A stretch of 64,000 nucleotides of DNA from Cliona cf. orientalis (GCA_963930775.1 OZ005690.1:5192225-5256224), one strand, 5' to 3'; numbered from the stretch's first letter, positions 23,930 to 36,226 are shown. Notes: generated from the sequence alone by a model not told the origin. Made by a program: numbers and translations.

Positions 23930-24673
23930 TATTAGGCCTAATTAAGCGTGTGGGCGTGTTCCTGGCACTGTGTGGAGTGTGTGCGTGTGCGTTAATGCAG
24001 GTTTTATTGCTTCCGATTGGGCGTGGCTTCACGGGCCAGTGCTTGGACATCGGCGCCTGGGACTTGGCCTCGGCGATAGGTGGGCGTGTCCCGGAAGCGG
24101 TGGTGACCTTTGAACCCCGCGAGGAGGCTTTGGGGGCGTGGCAGGAGGTCAAAGGTGAGGCCATGTCTGTTAATGAGGCACTGTACGGCGGTGCGATCGA
24201 GGGGCCTGTACGGCTGGACGGAAGCCGACGATGGTTTGAAGCGGATGTGGTTGCGATGACGTGTTGTTACTCCGCCCACACAGGAAATGAGGTGAGCTCT
24301 TGCGTGGGCGGTGTGGCAGAACGGCCTCCAAGTGTTTGTGTGTGTTTTGGCCTTGAGGAAGCTGTGTGTTTTAATTGGGATTGATTGTGGGCTTCCGGTG
24401 GACATCCGGTGGTTAGTAGGCACTTGATTGAGAATGGTGGTCCTTGGGGAACAGGGTGGGGCTGTTTTGGGCGTGGCCTGGCCCCTCCCTTCCGGCTCGG
24501 CTTCCGGTCCATGGAGGATATTAAATGAACACTTCCGGCTCTAGCAGCCACACCCCTGAGACCTGTGCAATTAAAAGGGCGTGGTTACACAACATGCACC
24601 TCACTAATGACTTTGATGTGGTTTAGGTGTCATATCCCCCACCTCACGCCCACGCACTTTAATGCTACCTTAA

Positions 24674-24761
24674 AACTTATCTACTGTACACAGTATATGG
24701 CATAGTAGAAAGCTTAAAACTTATCTACTGTACACAGTATATGGCATAGTAGAAAGCTTAA
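24674..24761. repeat. Double 44-bp spacer between units 14 and 15
   Basis: Identical in sequence and copy number to 12454-12541, twelve units further on. This suggests a 12-unit higher-order repeat or a segmental duplication within the array. Confidence 0.85.
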
Positions 24762-25004
24762 GGTACCATTTAATTGCGTGGGCGTGAGCGTCAGGAATGG
24801 CTAATTCAATTAGCGAATCGTGAAGGGGCGTGGCCGAAGAGGCCATACGAGTGCTTTTGGTCGAAGGTGGGCGTGTCCAGAATCGGCCAGGGATGATTAT
24901 GCGCGTGTAATTAGCGACCGGAAGTGGCCCCTGAAGAAAAGGCCGGTAATTGCCCACATCAAAGCAAGATCAAAGCATTCTTTCTTAACTATTAACCGCA
25001 ACGA

Positions 25005-25039
<35 letters not shown>

Positions 25040-26026
25040 TATTAGGCCTAATTAAGCATGTGGGCGTGTTCCTGGCACTGTGTGGAGTGTGTGCGTGTGC
25101 GTTAATGCAGGTTTTATTGCTTCCGATTGGGCGTGGCTTCACGGGCCAGTGCTTGGACATCGGCGCCTGGGACTTGGCCTCGGCGATAGGTGGGCGTGTC
25201 CCGGAAGCGGTGGTGACCTTTGAACCCCGCGAGGAGGCTTTGGGGGCGTGGCAGGAGGTCAAAGGTGAGGCCATGTCTGTTAATGAGGCACTGTACGGCG
25301 GTGCGATCGAGGGGCCCGTACGGCTGGACGGAAGCCGACGATGGTTTGAAGCGGATGTGGTTGCGATGACGTGTTGTTACTCCGCCCACACAGGAAATGA
25401 GGTGAGCTCTTGCGTGGGCGGTGTGGCAGAACGGCCTCCAAGTGTTTGTGTGTGTTTTGGCCTTGAGGAAGCTGTGTGTTTTAATTGGGATTGATTGTGG
25501 GCTTCCGGTGGACATCCGGTGGTTAGTAGGCACTTGATTGAGAATGGTGGTCCTTGGGGAACAGGGTGGGGCTGTTTTGGGCGTGGCCTGGCCCCTCCCT
25601 TCCGGCTCGGCTTCCAGTCCATGGAGGATATTAAATGAACACTTCCGGCTCTAGCAGCCACACCCCTGAGACCTGTGCAATTAAAAGGGCGTGGTTACAC
25701 AACATGCACCTCACTAATGACTTTGATGTGGTTTAGGTGTCATATCCCCCACCTCACGCCCACGCACTTTAATGCTACCTTAAGGTACCATTTAATTGCG
25801 TGGGCGTGAGCGTCAGGAATGGCTAATTCAATTAGCGAATCGTGAAGGGGCGTGGCCGAAGAGGCCATACGAGTGCTTTTGGTCGAAGGTGGGCGTGTCC
25901 AGAATCGGCCAGGGATGATTATGCGCGTGTAATTAGCGACCGGAAGTGGCCCCTGAAGAAAAGGCCGGTAATTGCCCACATCAAAGCAAGATCAAAGCAT
26001 TCTTTCTTAACTATTAACCGCAACGA

Positions 26027-26061
<35 letters not shown>

Positions 26062-27048
26062 TATTAGGCCTAATTAAGCATGTGGGCGTGTTCCTGGCAC
26101 TGTGTGGAGTGTGTGCGTGTGCGTTAATGCAGGTTTTATTGCTTCCGATTGGGCGTGGCTTCACGGGCCAGTGCTTGGACATCGGCGCCTGGGACTTGGC
26201 CTCGGCGATAGGTGGGCGTGTCCCGGAAGCGGTGGTGACCTTTGAACCCCGCGAGGAGGCTTTGGGGGCGTGGCAGGAGGTCAAAGGTGAGGCCATGTCT
26301 GTTAATGAGGCACTGTACGGCGGTGCGATCGAGGGGCCTGTACGGCTGGACGGAAGCCGACGATGGTTTGAAGCGGATGTGGTTGCGATGACGTGTTGTT
26401 ACTCCGCCCACACAGGAAATGAGGTGAGCTCTTGCGTGGGCGGTGTGGCAGAACGGCCTCCAAGTGTTTGTGTGTGTTTTGGCCTTGAGGAAGCTGTGTG
26501 TTTTAATTGGGATTGATTGTGGGCTTCCGGTGGACATCCGGTGGTTAGTAGGCACTTGATTGAGAATGGTGGTCCTTGGGGAACAGGGTGGGGCTGTTTT
26601 GGGCGTGGCCTGGCCCCTCCCTTCCGGCTCGGCTTCCGGTCCATGGAGGATATTAAATGAACACTTCCGGCTCTAGCAGCCACACCCCTGAGACCTGTGC
26701 AATTAAAAGGGCGTGGTTACACAACATGCACCTCACTAATGACTTTGATGTGGTTTAGGTGTCATATCCCCCACCTCACGCCCACGCACTTTAATGCTAC
26801 CTTAAGGTACCATTTAATTGCGTGGGCGTGAGCGTCAGGAATGGCTAATTCAATTAGCGAATCGTGAAGGGGCGTGGCCGAAGAGGCCATACGAGTGCTT
26901 TTGGTCGAAGGTGGGCGTGTCCAGAATCGGCCAGGGATGATTATGCGCGTGTAATTAGCGACCGGAAGTGGCCCCTGAAGAAAAGGCCGGTAATTGCCCA
27001 CATCAAAGCAAGATCAAAGCATTCTTTCTTAACTATTAACCGCAACGA

Positions 27049-27083
<35 letters not shown>

Positions 27084-28807
27084 TATTAGGCCTAATTAAG
27101 CATGTGGGCGTGTTCCTGGCACTGTGTGGAGTGTGTGCGTGTGCGTTAATGCAGGTTTTATTGCTTCCGATTGGGCGTGGCTTCACGGGCCAGTGCTTGG
27201 ACATCGGCGCCTGGGACTTGGCCTCGGCGATAGGTGGGCGTGTCCCGGAAGCGGTGGTGACCTTTGAACCCCGCGAGGAGGCTTTGGGGGCGTGGCAGGA
27301 GGTCAAAGGTGAGGCCATGTCTGTTAATGAGGCACTGTACGGCGGTGCGATCGAGGGGCCTGTACGGCTGGACGGAAGCCGACGATGGTTTGAAGCGGAT
27401 GTGGTTGCGATGACGTGTTGTTACTCCGCCCACACAGGAAATGAGGTGAGCTCTTGCGTGGGCGGTGTGGCAGAACGGCCTCCAAGTGTTTGTGTGTGTT
27501 TTGGCCTTGAGGAAGCTGTGTGTTTTAATTGGGATTGATTGTGGGCTTCCGGTGGACATCCGGTGGTTAGTAGGCACTTGATTGAGAATGGTGGTCCTTG
27601 GGGAACAGGGTGGGGCTGTTTTGGGCGTGGCCTGGCCCCTCCCTTCCGGCTCGGCTTCCGGTCCATGGAGGATATTAAATGAACACTTCCGGCTCTAGCA
27701 GCCACACCCCTGAGACCTGTGCAATTAAAAGGGCGTGGTTACACAACATGCACCTCACTAATGACTTTGATGTGGTTTAGGTGTCATATCCCCCACCTCA
27801 CGCCCACGCACTTTAATGCTACCTTAAGGTACCATTTAATTGCGTGGGCGTGAGCGTCAGGAATGGCTAATTCAATTAGCGAATCGTGAAGGGGCGTGGC
27901 CGAAGAGGCCATACGAGTGCTTTTGGTCGAAGGTGGGCGTGTCCAGAATCGGCCAGGGATGATTATGCGCGTGTAATTAGCGACCGGAAGTGGCCCCTGA
28001 AGAAAAGGCCGGTAATTGCCCACATCAAAGCAAGATCAAAGCATTCTTTCTTAACTATTAACCGCAACGACTTAAAAAAAAAAAAAAAAAAGCTTATTAG
28101 GCCTAATTAAGCGTGTGGGCGTGTTCCTGGCACTGTGTGGAGTGTGTGCGTGTGCGTTAATGCAGGTTTTATTGCTTCCGATTGGGCGTGGCTTCACGGG
28201 CCAGTGCTTGGACATCGGCGCCTGGGACTTGGCCTCGGCGATAGGTGGGCGTGTCCCGGAAGCGGTGGTGACCTTTGAACCCCGCGAGGAGGCTTTGGGG
28301 GCGTGGCAGGAGGTCAAAGGTGAGGCCATGTCTGTTAATGAGGCACTGTACGGCGGTGCGATCGAGGGGCCCGTACGGCTGGACGGAAGCTGACGATGGT
28401 TTGAAGCGGATGTGGTTGCGATGACGTGTTGTTACTCCGCCCACACAGGAAATGAGGTGAGCTCTTGCGTGGGCGGTGTGGCAGAACGGCCTCCAAGTGT
28501 TTGTGTGTGTTTTGGCCTTGAGGAAGCTGTGTGTTTTAATTGGGATTGATTGTGGGCTTCCGGTGGACATCCGGTGGTTAGTAGGCACTTGATTGAGAAT
28601 GGTGGTCCTTGGGGAACAGGGTGGGGCTGTTTTGGGCGTGGCCTGGCCCCTCCCTTCCGGCTCGGCTTCCGGTCCATGGAGGATATTAAATGAACACTTC
28701 CGGCTCTAGCAGCCACACCCCTGAGACCTGTGCAATTAAAAGGGCGTGGTTACACAGCATGCACCTCACTAATGACTTTGATGTGGTTTAGGTGTCATAT
28801 CCCCCAC

Positions 28808-28834
28808 CTCACGCCCACGCAATTTAATGGTACC
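28808..28834 (-). repeat. Right terminal inverted repeat of the array
   Basis: This outer end matches the left repeat better than any internal right end does. Internal ends read GGTAGCATTAAAGTGCG (reverse complement), the outer one GGTACCATTAAATTGCG. Confidence 0.8.
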
Positions 28835-28838
28835 TTAA

Positions 28839-31030
28839 TACGGGTGACAGTTTGCATCTGGAAATTTTCGTGAGTAACAAGCTATTTGTATCTCCACGAG
28901 GGAAGCAGCTATGAAGCTGAAATAAAAACGGAGGAAATTACAGCTAACATGATCAGATGATAGAGATAGCTGTCTCAACATTGAAGCGACCTTCCCGTCG
29001 TGAAAATCAGGCAATGGTCGCCGTTGTCACGAACTCTTCAATGCCGCGTCAAGTTTTACCTATGACAAAGGAGTCTAGTCTACTATCTACAGCTTATTTA
29101 TGAAGTACTTAACTTACTCCCGTGCTGGAGTGGTTCCCAAGTTCATAGAGCCTCCACAAAGGGAAAGCTACACAAAAGAAGGTAATTTACTCCAAGTGTA
29201 ATGGCGGACCAGGTCGTCAACACGGCTCTAGCTGCTTTCTGACAGGTGGCCTTTACACCAACTGCAGCCCTTCCCAGATGTCTGAGTAATAAGATAAACA
29301 CTTCCTCACGGTCAAAAGAGAAGCCATCTACACTAAACTTGACGCAGAGTTTTCATTTGCGGTTCGCCTTGGTATGCTCCATTACTCACTATGGGAAATG
29401 CCCGTGCGTAGGCGAACTATCACCCGTAACATATTATCAGGTAGCTATCCTGACGAAAAAATACGTGAAATCTTCAACAATGACAATACACTACAAAAAT
29501 ACAGCATACACCATACGTACACTATACAGCAACAGTCATAATATTATGTAGCTACACAGTCACTAAATAATATGTTCAACCTTAGTTACATATCGAGTTG
29601 TCATAGCTTCTGCATGGTAACATTCACTCTGTATTGAGAAATAAATACATACAGGGTCAGTACATTAATCTGTAGCATACATTGTACACATTCAGAAATT
29701 CTGGGAGAGTTATGGCTCAAGTATGGCACACATTCGTACCATGAGCATTGACAGTTTTGCCATGCGGAAGTGAATTTGTATTGGGTGATGACATCACGCA
29801 TGGTTGCTCTATAGGCATGCAGCTATACTTTGTACATGTTACATCCTTCCAAAAACAAAGTTCAGTAGATGTAAAGCCACATGTACCTCAAAGCAACCGT
29901 CTGGTACTGTCGGAACAGCTCCAAACTTCCTACTAACACCACACAGCACTCACTGGTTCACCTGGTAAATTACTTTGTATGGTTTAAACTGTTTTATAGT
30001 TATTCTATCAACTTACCAGATAATAACGGAGGCCAAATCGCTTTCAAGTTCACTCATGATAGCTCACGATATTGTCACAAAAACTTAGTGGCAGCCTGAC
30101 CGTGCACACCATCATCCTGTGTATAAGGCCACTCCAAATCAATCATTAGTTTCAAGGCTGGTCACCCGCCCGCATGATATTTTGAAAAGCCAGTTTATGA
30201 GGACTATAATAATATTCATAGAAAAGATGACGTAACATTACACGTATTGAGTCATCATAAAACATTATGATACTCTCGAGATCTCGATCTCAAGCTCATT
30301 GCCTTGCTGCACACAGTCGGACCGCACACGTCCTATTACGTAATAATTTGTTTTTTCACCGGAAATAACTTGTACGTCGCACGTGTGGAGAAGAACCCCA
30401 ATTACCAAGAACAAGAAGCTGTTCGGTAGCTACTCGAAGTGCCTTCGAAGCCGAGGTAATGCTACTAAAAGGCTCAATAGGGGTGTACCTGATAATCTAC
30501 ATCGCAAGTAATGGAGCCCACACTCTTTTCGCCCAGTTCTGTGTGTCACTTCTCCGCGCAGTGAAAAATGGCTACCTGGAAATTTCGAATTGGTGAGGAT
30601 ATAACTTGGAAATTTTGAATGGGACACAGCTACTTTCTGCTTGACAATATTTCTATGATACTTGTTTAGTTTGTAAAAATTTGGAAGCGAATGCATGGGG
30701 GTGACAGAAGTGTTCCAATTTTTAATTCAGGACAGTACATAAACGTGTATACATGGCATGATGCAAGTGTAAAGATGTTACATGTACAATTCATGTGTGT
30801 GTATACATAATAATATTCTGAACTATTGGTCAGGATCTGAATCTTCATGGTTGTAGTAGAAATCATCGGTAACAATTTCCGTTTCATACCTTTCACTGTT
30901 GGTACTACTCGTATCACTGTCTGCTGAATAATTACTTTCAGTTTCTGATTCTTCATCACTTGACTGTTCTTGCTGCTGTACGTGTGCACTTGGGGCAGGA
31001 ATATCACTAGTGTTGGTGGAAGTTGACAGG
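28839..31030. other. Intergenic stretch right of the array
   Basis: No supportable gene on either strand. Several short open frames (for example 29246-29551) show no domain, no splice context and low-complexity content. 30823-31030 may be the 3' untranslated part or an acidic out-of-frame tail of the nuclease pseudogene that follows. Confidence 0.45.
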
Positions 31031-34000
31031 TTAGTACATGCATCCTTGGCAATGGCATCCAGGGCCACATTGGCGCCCATTCTTTCTACAATTGCATTGT
31101 TTATTTTTACAACCCTTTTTGCAGGAGCACCCCTTCATCAGAAAGTTGATCGTCTCTTGTACTGTTGTTTGAAAGTTGGGCGAGTCCCAGTCAAATCCGT
31201 AGTGACCGGTACTATCTTTCTTCTACCCCCATTTGTCTGGAGGGGGCAGAGCACCATACACATCTCTGTTAGGTGAGTTTTTCCACATTTGTGCTACCCA
31301 GCATGATCTGAGCCAATGCCTCCAAAGTAAGGTGTAGCTATGAAGGCATTCGCTCCTCTTCACTGCATATTCTGTCACTGACAATCCCTCGTATGTTGCT
31401 GTACCATAGTTCGTGTCTCTCCTCAATTGTCTGCCCAGCGATCGAGTAAAAGAACTGAACTGGCGTTTGTACACATTTCAAAGCAACAAATGCTGACAAA
31501 TGCTTCTTAAAATATAACGTTCCTATCAATCTAACAAATGATAGAAACCCTATCTTCATTTCACTCTCACTGCTGCTATCACTAAGGCATCCTTCTTGCT
31601 TATTGCCAGTGATAAAATTAGAGTACTGGTAAAATGCATTAAGAAAAGCTGCCTTTCATATTCCAGCAAAATAGGATGTATAATCACATCCAGACACTAT
31701 GAACAGCATTTGTAGTGTGCCTGGTAATTGTTCACTGTCTATACTAGCCAGATCTGGGTCATTGTCCAGGGCTGTTTGCAGATTATTGATGCTCACAAAC
31801 TTCTGTTCATTGGAGTGGGGAAGATTTATTTGAACTATGCACTCTATGTGGGAAGTAATGCTAGTTAGGGGCAGTCCTATGTTGTACACATCTGTGTCTG
31901 TGGAATAGATTAAAATCTTGTTAGCCTTGCTCTGATAAGCATGCCTCCAGATTCTCATATCTGCCTCCTCTACATTTGTACAGTAGTGTATAGTTCTCTA
32001 GTTTGGGATGATGCTCCACCACCTGAGATTTCCCATGTATCCGGAAGGCTTCCAGATATAATGAACTTTTGGTGGGCTCCTAGTTTTAGAGTTAGTGTCT
32101 GAACGTAAACTAGTGATACTGCTACCATGATGGACTGTTTACACTCCCTACATTCGATCAATGATCTCCAATTATTGGGTATTAATGTAGAGGGTGTAAA
32201 CGTGATGTGCACATGACTGCTGCTTGAAGTATGAGTACTGTCCCTCCTTGTACATTCACGACTCTTTGGATTAAAAGCTTGTATGCTGGGAGAATCGAAT
32301 AGAAGGTGGACTTCTATTGCACCTGTTTTGAAATGGGTTAAAATGAACCTGTTGAACAAAAGTTCAGCATATCGGCTGATTGTTGATGTCTGCCTTAGTG
32401 GTGCACATTGAAGTAGAAACATGCCATCAATTATTACGGCCTCTGGGACCCACCCACTAGGTAGAGTGTTGGATATGACTGGGGGATTGGCATGGCTGTA
32501 CCTTTTACCCAGTTTATCGGTCAGTTTGATTTTGTTCCTCTCTGTGGATTTCCTGTAACATCACATAGTGCACGTGGGTAGATGGAATATTGTTCGTTAG
32601 TTACATTGTAACTTTGTCCAGTTCTATTGCACCACACAAGCCTCTGCCTAAGGCACTTGACTGTTTGCTTACTCTCCCTCTCCTTGTGTGTCATTCTTGT
32701 TTTTCTTTTTTGCTTCATTGCAAATGTTAGCAGCCGTTGACTCAGAGTTCTGATTGGTGCTGATGTACTTGGCACTTTCAGTAACCTATGTTTTACATAC
32801 TGCATGCTGATATTTTCACCAATTTTCCTGAAATTCAGGAGGTCATGGGTCTGAGCTGCGTTTGCTGTGGTGCCGCTGAACACGTTTGTTAATCCACGGT
32901 TTGATTGTATATCTTGTGGTAACAGATTGAAAGTCTGTATTGTCTGTATCGTTGCTCGTATGTTTTAATTAGTTTTCTTACTTGTGCTCAATAGTGTGTC
33001 AGTACTGTCTGTTTCTTTCTCTGACGGTAAATACACTTGCTTTAAGAGGTGCTTATGGGCAGTTATTCTGAATCTTAGAAAGAGAGATGTTTTTTGTAGA
33101 TATGCTTTTGTTGGCCTAGCTATAGCTGCCTTCATATCTTTGTTGATGCACATCTCATGTGCCACATCAAGTGCTACTGAATGACCTCTAACCCCTGTGA
33201 GGCTAACTGAAAATGCTCCCGCTTCAAAGCAGTTTAAGATGGTTGCAGGAAATTTTTTTAGATCTGCTAAATGGTGAGGAATCAATTGCTGATAGTGAAT
33301 TCTACCGTATGCTGAAAACAGTGGGGCCATTTGCTTTAAGCAGGCTACCCTAAGCTTCCACTTATGGTTTCTTATGGCTAGATACAGCCCAATGTAAGCT
33401 AGGCAGTCTTCGAAAACAAATTGAGCCCAAAATTTCCAGGTGTCGTCTTCTTGGCAACGTTCTGTGATAAATGACTGGAAATTTACATGCTCATCACTTA
33501 GTATTGAATCAACTTGACTCAATATTTCTGTTGATGAAATGTTGTTTTTCAATACTAATTCTCCAATGCAATCTGTAAGCGAGAATAGGGACTTCTTGTT
33601 AACATATGCATTAAGCATTTTTTGGTACAGTGCCTCCCAAACTTGAATCAGAAAATTGTGGGTTCTCTTGAAGTGTGAACACCTTTCAAGTGAATTTAGA
33701 GTTTCTCCTCTGTATCCCGAACTCATAGTGATTTCTTTGAGGCCAGCATGATAGTATTCTTTCATTAGCACGGGTTGGTAATTTGCTAATGTGTGCCAAT
33801 CCCCTGGGAAGATCAATAACTATTCAAGTTCTTGTCCGTAGAGGTGCTTAATTTGCATAAGATGCTCGTAAGTTTTCCCATCTCCTACCAGAATGACAAA
33901 GTTGTCTTGATAAGGTGAAGTAGCATTTTCAAGGAGTAGCTCTGAAAGATGCATTGCCGCATTGTGTCGTTGTTATCTGGATTTTCATCCAGTAGCTCCA

Positions 34001-34550
34001 TATAGTAAATCTCGGCTGGCTTGTGAATACATTTGTAGTTGATATACTTGTGCAAGTGTATCAACAGTTGACTATAAGTAACCATTGAGACGTAAACTTA
34101 ATGGTACCTTCTTCAACATTTAGGTGAAGATCTGACAACAGTGGAGCACCGAACGCTTCTATGAACACATCTGATGCCTCTGGCAGAAGAACAGCCTTCT
34201 GAGGCAAAATCTCTTTGGCTACATATAAAACAGTCATCAAAGTTGCTTTGGTAAGTTGTGAAATGCTTATTTGTGAAAGTTGATGCTCCCATCCAGCAAT
34301 ATCCTTTTCTAACAATTCGTTGGGCACCATTACATCCCCTAGTGGTTTGAGCACTACTACATGACTCTTATAACAGCTGGAGCAAATTTGATCACTATTT
34401 TGTAGCCTTAGAGTTGAGCCTGTATTTTCATATACTATTTGATTGGTTGCTGTGGTATCTGGGCAGTATCGAATAAACCGTGTTCCCTTTTTCGGTTTCA
34501 GCCCACAGCTTGCACAAGGTTGTGGATACATCAGCTGTTTATGAACTTCA
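31031..34550 (-). pseudogene. Decayed transposon-like gene: PIN/FEN-like nuclease with CXC tail
   Basis: Transcribed leftward and read in pieces of different frames. In order: an N-terminal Cys pair region (CASCG..., CSSCY, about 34530-34370); a helical region; FPGDWHTLANYQ (about 33790-33816) and a long intact block down to 32965; VIIDGMFLLQ (32409-32445) and VHLLFD; then STDTDVYNIGL (31871-31909) and SGCDYTS (31681-31700), the acidic motifs of a PIN/FEN-type nuclease core; then ERHELWY and WRHWLRSCWVAQMW; finally a Cys-rich CXC/tesmin-like motif (CSCKKGC, CNCRKNG, CGPGC, CQGC; 31034-31129) ending at TAA 31031. Lesions include a frameshift near 34090 and another near 33900, an in-frame TAG at 33820-33822, and further shifts near 31990 and 31340. 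Similar multicopy genes occur in invertebrate genomes and are thought to be mobile. Start and exact family are uncertain. Confidence 0.6.
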
Positions 34551-34559
34551 GTATGCTGT

Positions 34560-34698
34560 CCAGGCAGAAAAGGAAGGCAGGAAAATGACCCGCCAGACCA
34601 AGCCCGCCATCGTCCTCGAAAACCGAGAACCACCAGAGATCCCCGAGTTTAAGATTGAAGATGCCATTGCCGTCCTTTCATGGGAGAGGAGGCTGTCT
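34560..34698 (+). other. Possible coding exon of unknown gene
   Basis: Open in the frame giving KPAIVLENREPPEIPEF and EDAIAVLSWERRL, preceded by a possible acceptor (TGCTGTCCAG) and followed by a GT at 34699. The composition looks coding, but I do not recognise it. It lies just upstream of the TTC17-like exons and antisense to the start of the nuclease pseudogene. It could be an upstream exon of the TTC17-like gene; the implied 36-bp intron would be unusually short. Confidence 0.25.
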
Positions 34699-35455
34699 GG
34701 TACATGTTGAGACTCTCTCTGTTTAATAGAGCGCAGAAGATGAGCAGCAGCGACAACGAAGGAAAGAGAGGAGAGAGAGCGGTGTCCGACATAGACGGTG
34801 GAACTGATGGAGATTTTCGAGGTGACGTAGGGAGTGAGGGTGGTACGCAGGGAGAGGCTGAGGCTAGTGAGAGTGAAGCTGTGGAAGAAGGCAAGGAGAC
34901 ACAAGAAAAGGAGCAAGTGTCGTCTACTGGTAGTGGCGATGTAACGCCTCAGAATACACAGGAATCAAGTAAGCCTTGTGTTTGGAGTAATAATATCATA
35001 TACACCATTCATTTTTTATCAGGTTAACTTAAACTTACATGTAAATCTCTGCTGATACATTATTTTTATTCAGAGAGTAAAAACAGCAGCACCACTAAGA
35101 AATCGAAATCCAAGTCGAAAAAGCCAACTAAAAAGAAACCCACATCATCATCGCCTCTTCCTGCAACGAGAACAGTCAGTAATCAACAAAGTTATGAATG
35201 TGATCCAGAAATAGACAGGATCCTGCACGAGGTCGCCGATACGATCAATCGAAATCAGACACCCATCCAGCGTAAGCTGCCGTTGAGAGTTCTACCTCCG
35301 AGGAACCGCGATCCAATTGGGACGGAGGAAGTGAGGATAAGACACTCCCCCTAGGCAAGGCCTTGGCTGTCCATGGAGGAGTGCCTGGAAAAAGACCTGC
35401 CAAAGTATCTGGTGTTCACCAGTACTTGGCTTTCTGTCACTGCCAAAGGAGTGGA

Positions 35456-36057
35456 GTAAGTACATGTAAGATTAGAGGCATTGCAACTGCATGGTACATG
35501 AAGTACTTAAGTAGCTATCACTTACTATATACACATTAATACAAACTAAAGCTCTCTAGAGCACATACCCTGCACGCTTTGTGCCAGTCTCAATCTGTTG
35601 CCCATTTACTGCTTGGTGAGCATGCGCAGTAGCATTGAGATCCTTAAATAAATTGGGTGTGGTTGATAGGTGTGGTACGATTTGCACAATTTGTGGCGTA
35701 CACAGAAAACACCGAGCATCAAGAGGCGAAATAAAGGGAGTTTTCTGTCGATATCGACTAATGTGTCCCACTTTCCAGCTGCCACACAGCCCAAAAGTTC
35801 AGATCGGGCGATTTTAGTGGCAACGACTGACAGACAAGCTTTAGCTACCACTTGTGCATGCGCGCGGGGTAATTACCTTGAAATCTATAATAATAATTAT
35901 TCTCCCCCACGCATTTCTCAACTCTACGCACAATGCAAGGTATTAAGTCAGTTTTTGAGAAAACACATACATGTACAGTATATGTACAAGTATTACGAAT
36001 TTATGTACATGTATGTACCTAGCTATATACATACACGGAATTGTGTGCATACACTGT
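35456..36057. other. Intron of the TTC17-like gene, no gene seen
   Basis: The interval follows the donor GTAAGT at 35456. Sequence is AT-rich with TGTACATG-type repeats (35975-36060). No coding region is supported. Confidence 0.4.
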
Positions 36058-36226
36058 ACATGAAAGTTCTTAGCTTAACAAGGATGGGCACACACACTCT
36101 CATCACCCCATCTACATCCTAAAGCTAGCTGGAAGAGAAAAAATCCGGGCAGCCACCGGGAATCGAACCCAGGGCCACTGGCTTGAGCCACCAGCGCTCT
36201 ACCACTGAGCTACGACCACCCTTAGG
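36058..36226 (-). mobile_element. tRNA-derived SINE
   Basis: On the minus strand from about 36226 the sequence is tRNA-like, with a perfect Pol III A box (TAGCTCAGTGG, 36212-36202) and B box (GGTTCGATTCC, within 36170-36158). It has good D, anticodon and T stems but a mostly G-U acceptor stem and no T33, so it is a tRNA-derived SINE head and not a working tRNA gene. A T run and an unrelated tail follow down to 36058. It lies in an intron of the TTC17-like gene. Confidence 0.6.

Larger units (their letters stand above)
10434..28834 (+). repeat. 18-copy tandem array of a TTAA-bounded ~1010-bp MITE-like unit
   Basis: Units start (GGTACCATTTAATTGCG) at 10434, 11444, 12542, 13552, 14562, 15572, 16582, 17592, 18602, 19612, 20621, 21631, 22641, 23651, 24762, 25784, 26806 and 27828. 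Period is 1010 bp; departures come only from an internal poly-A tract and two 88-bp spacers. Copies are almost identical. Each unit is 1006 bp plus one TTAA shared with its neighbour. The outer ends form a 27-bp inverted repeat (left GGTACCATTTAATTGCG..., right reverse complement GGTACCATTAAATTGCG...) flanked by TTAA at 10430-10433 and 28835-28838, the target preference of piggyBac-type transposons. Units are GC/CpG-rich in an AT-rich region. Each contains nine GGGCGTG boxes in one direction, one reversed at the right end, and many CCGGAAG motifs. Open frames (220 and 139 codons) exist but are not supported as genes. Confidence 0.9.

Noticed and set aside
10434..28834. rDNA spacer or CRISPR-like array
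   Set aside because: No rRNA sequence is present, the unit is 1 kb without short repeat-spacer structure, and TTAA boundaries with inverted ends explain it better.
34061..34633. 190-codon minus-strand ORF as a complete gene
   Set aside because: Its first ~30 codons are antisense to probable plus-strand coding sequence and its end is a frameshift. Only the middle belongs to the nuclease pseudogene.
36150..36226. Functional tRNA gene on the minus strand
   Set aside because: A and B boxes are perfect, but the acceptor stem is mostly G-U and position 33 is not T. The sequence continues into a repeated tail, so a SINE is more likely.
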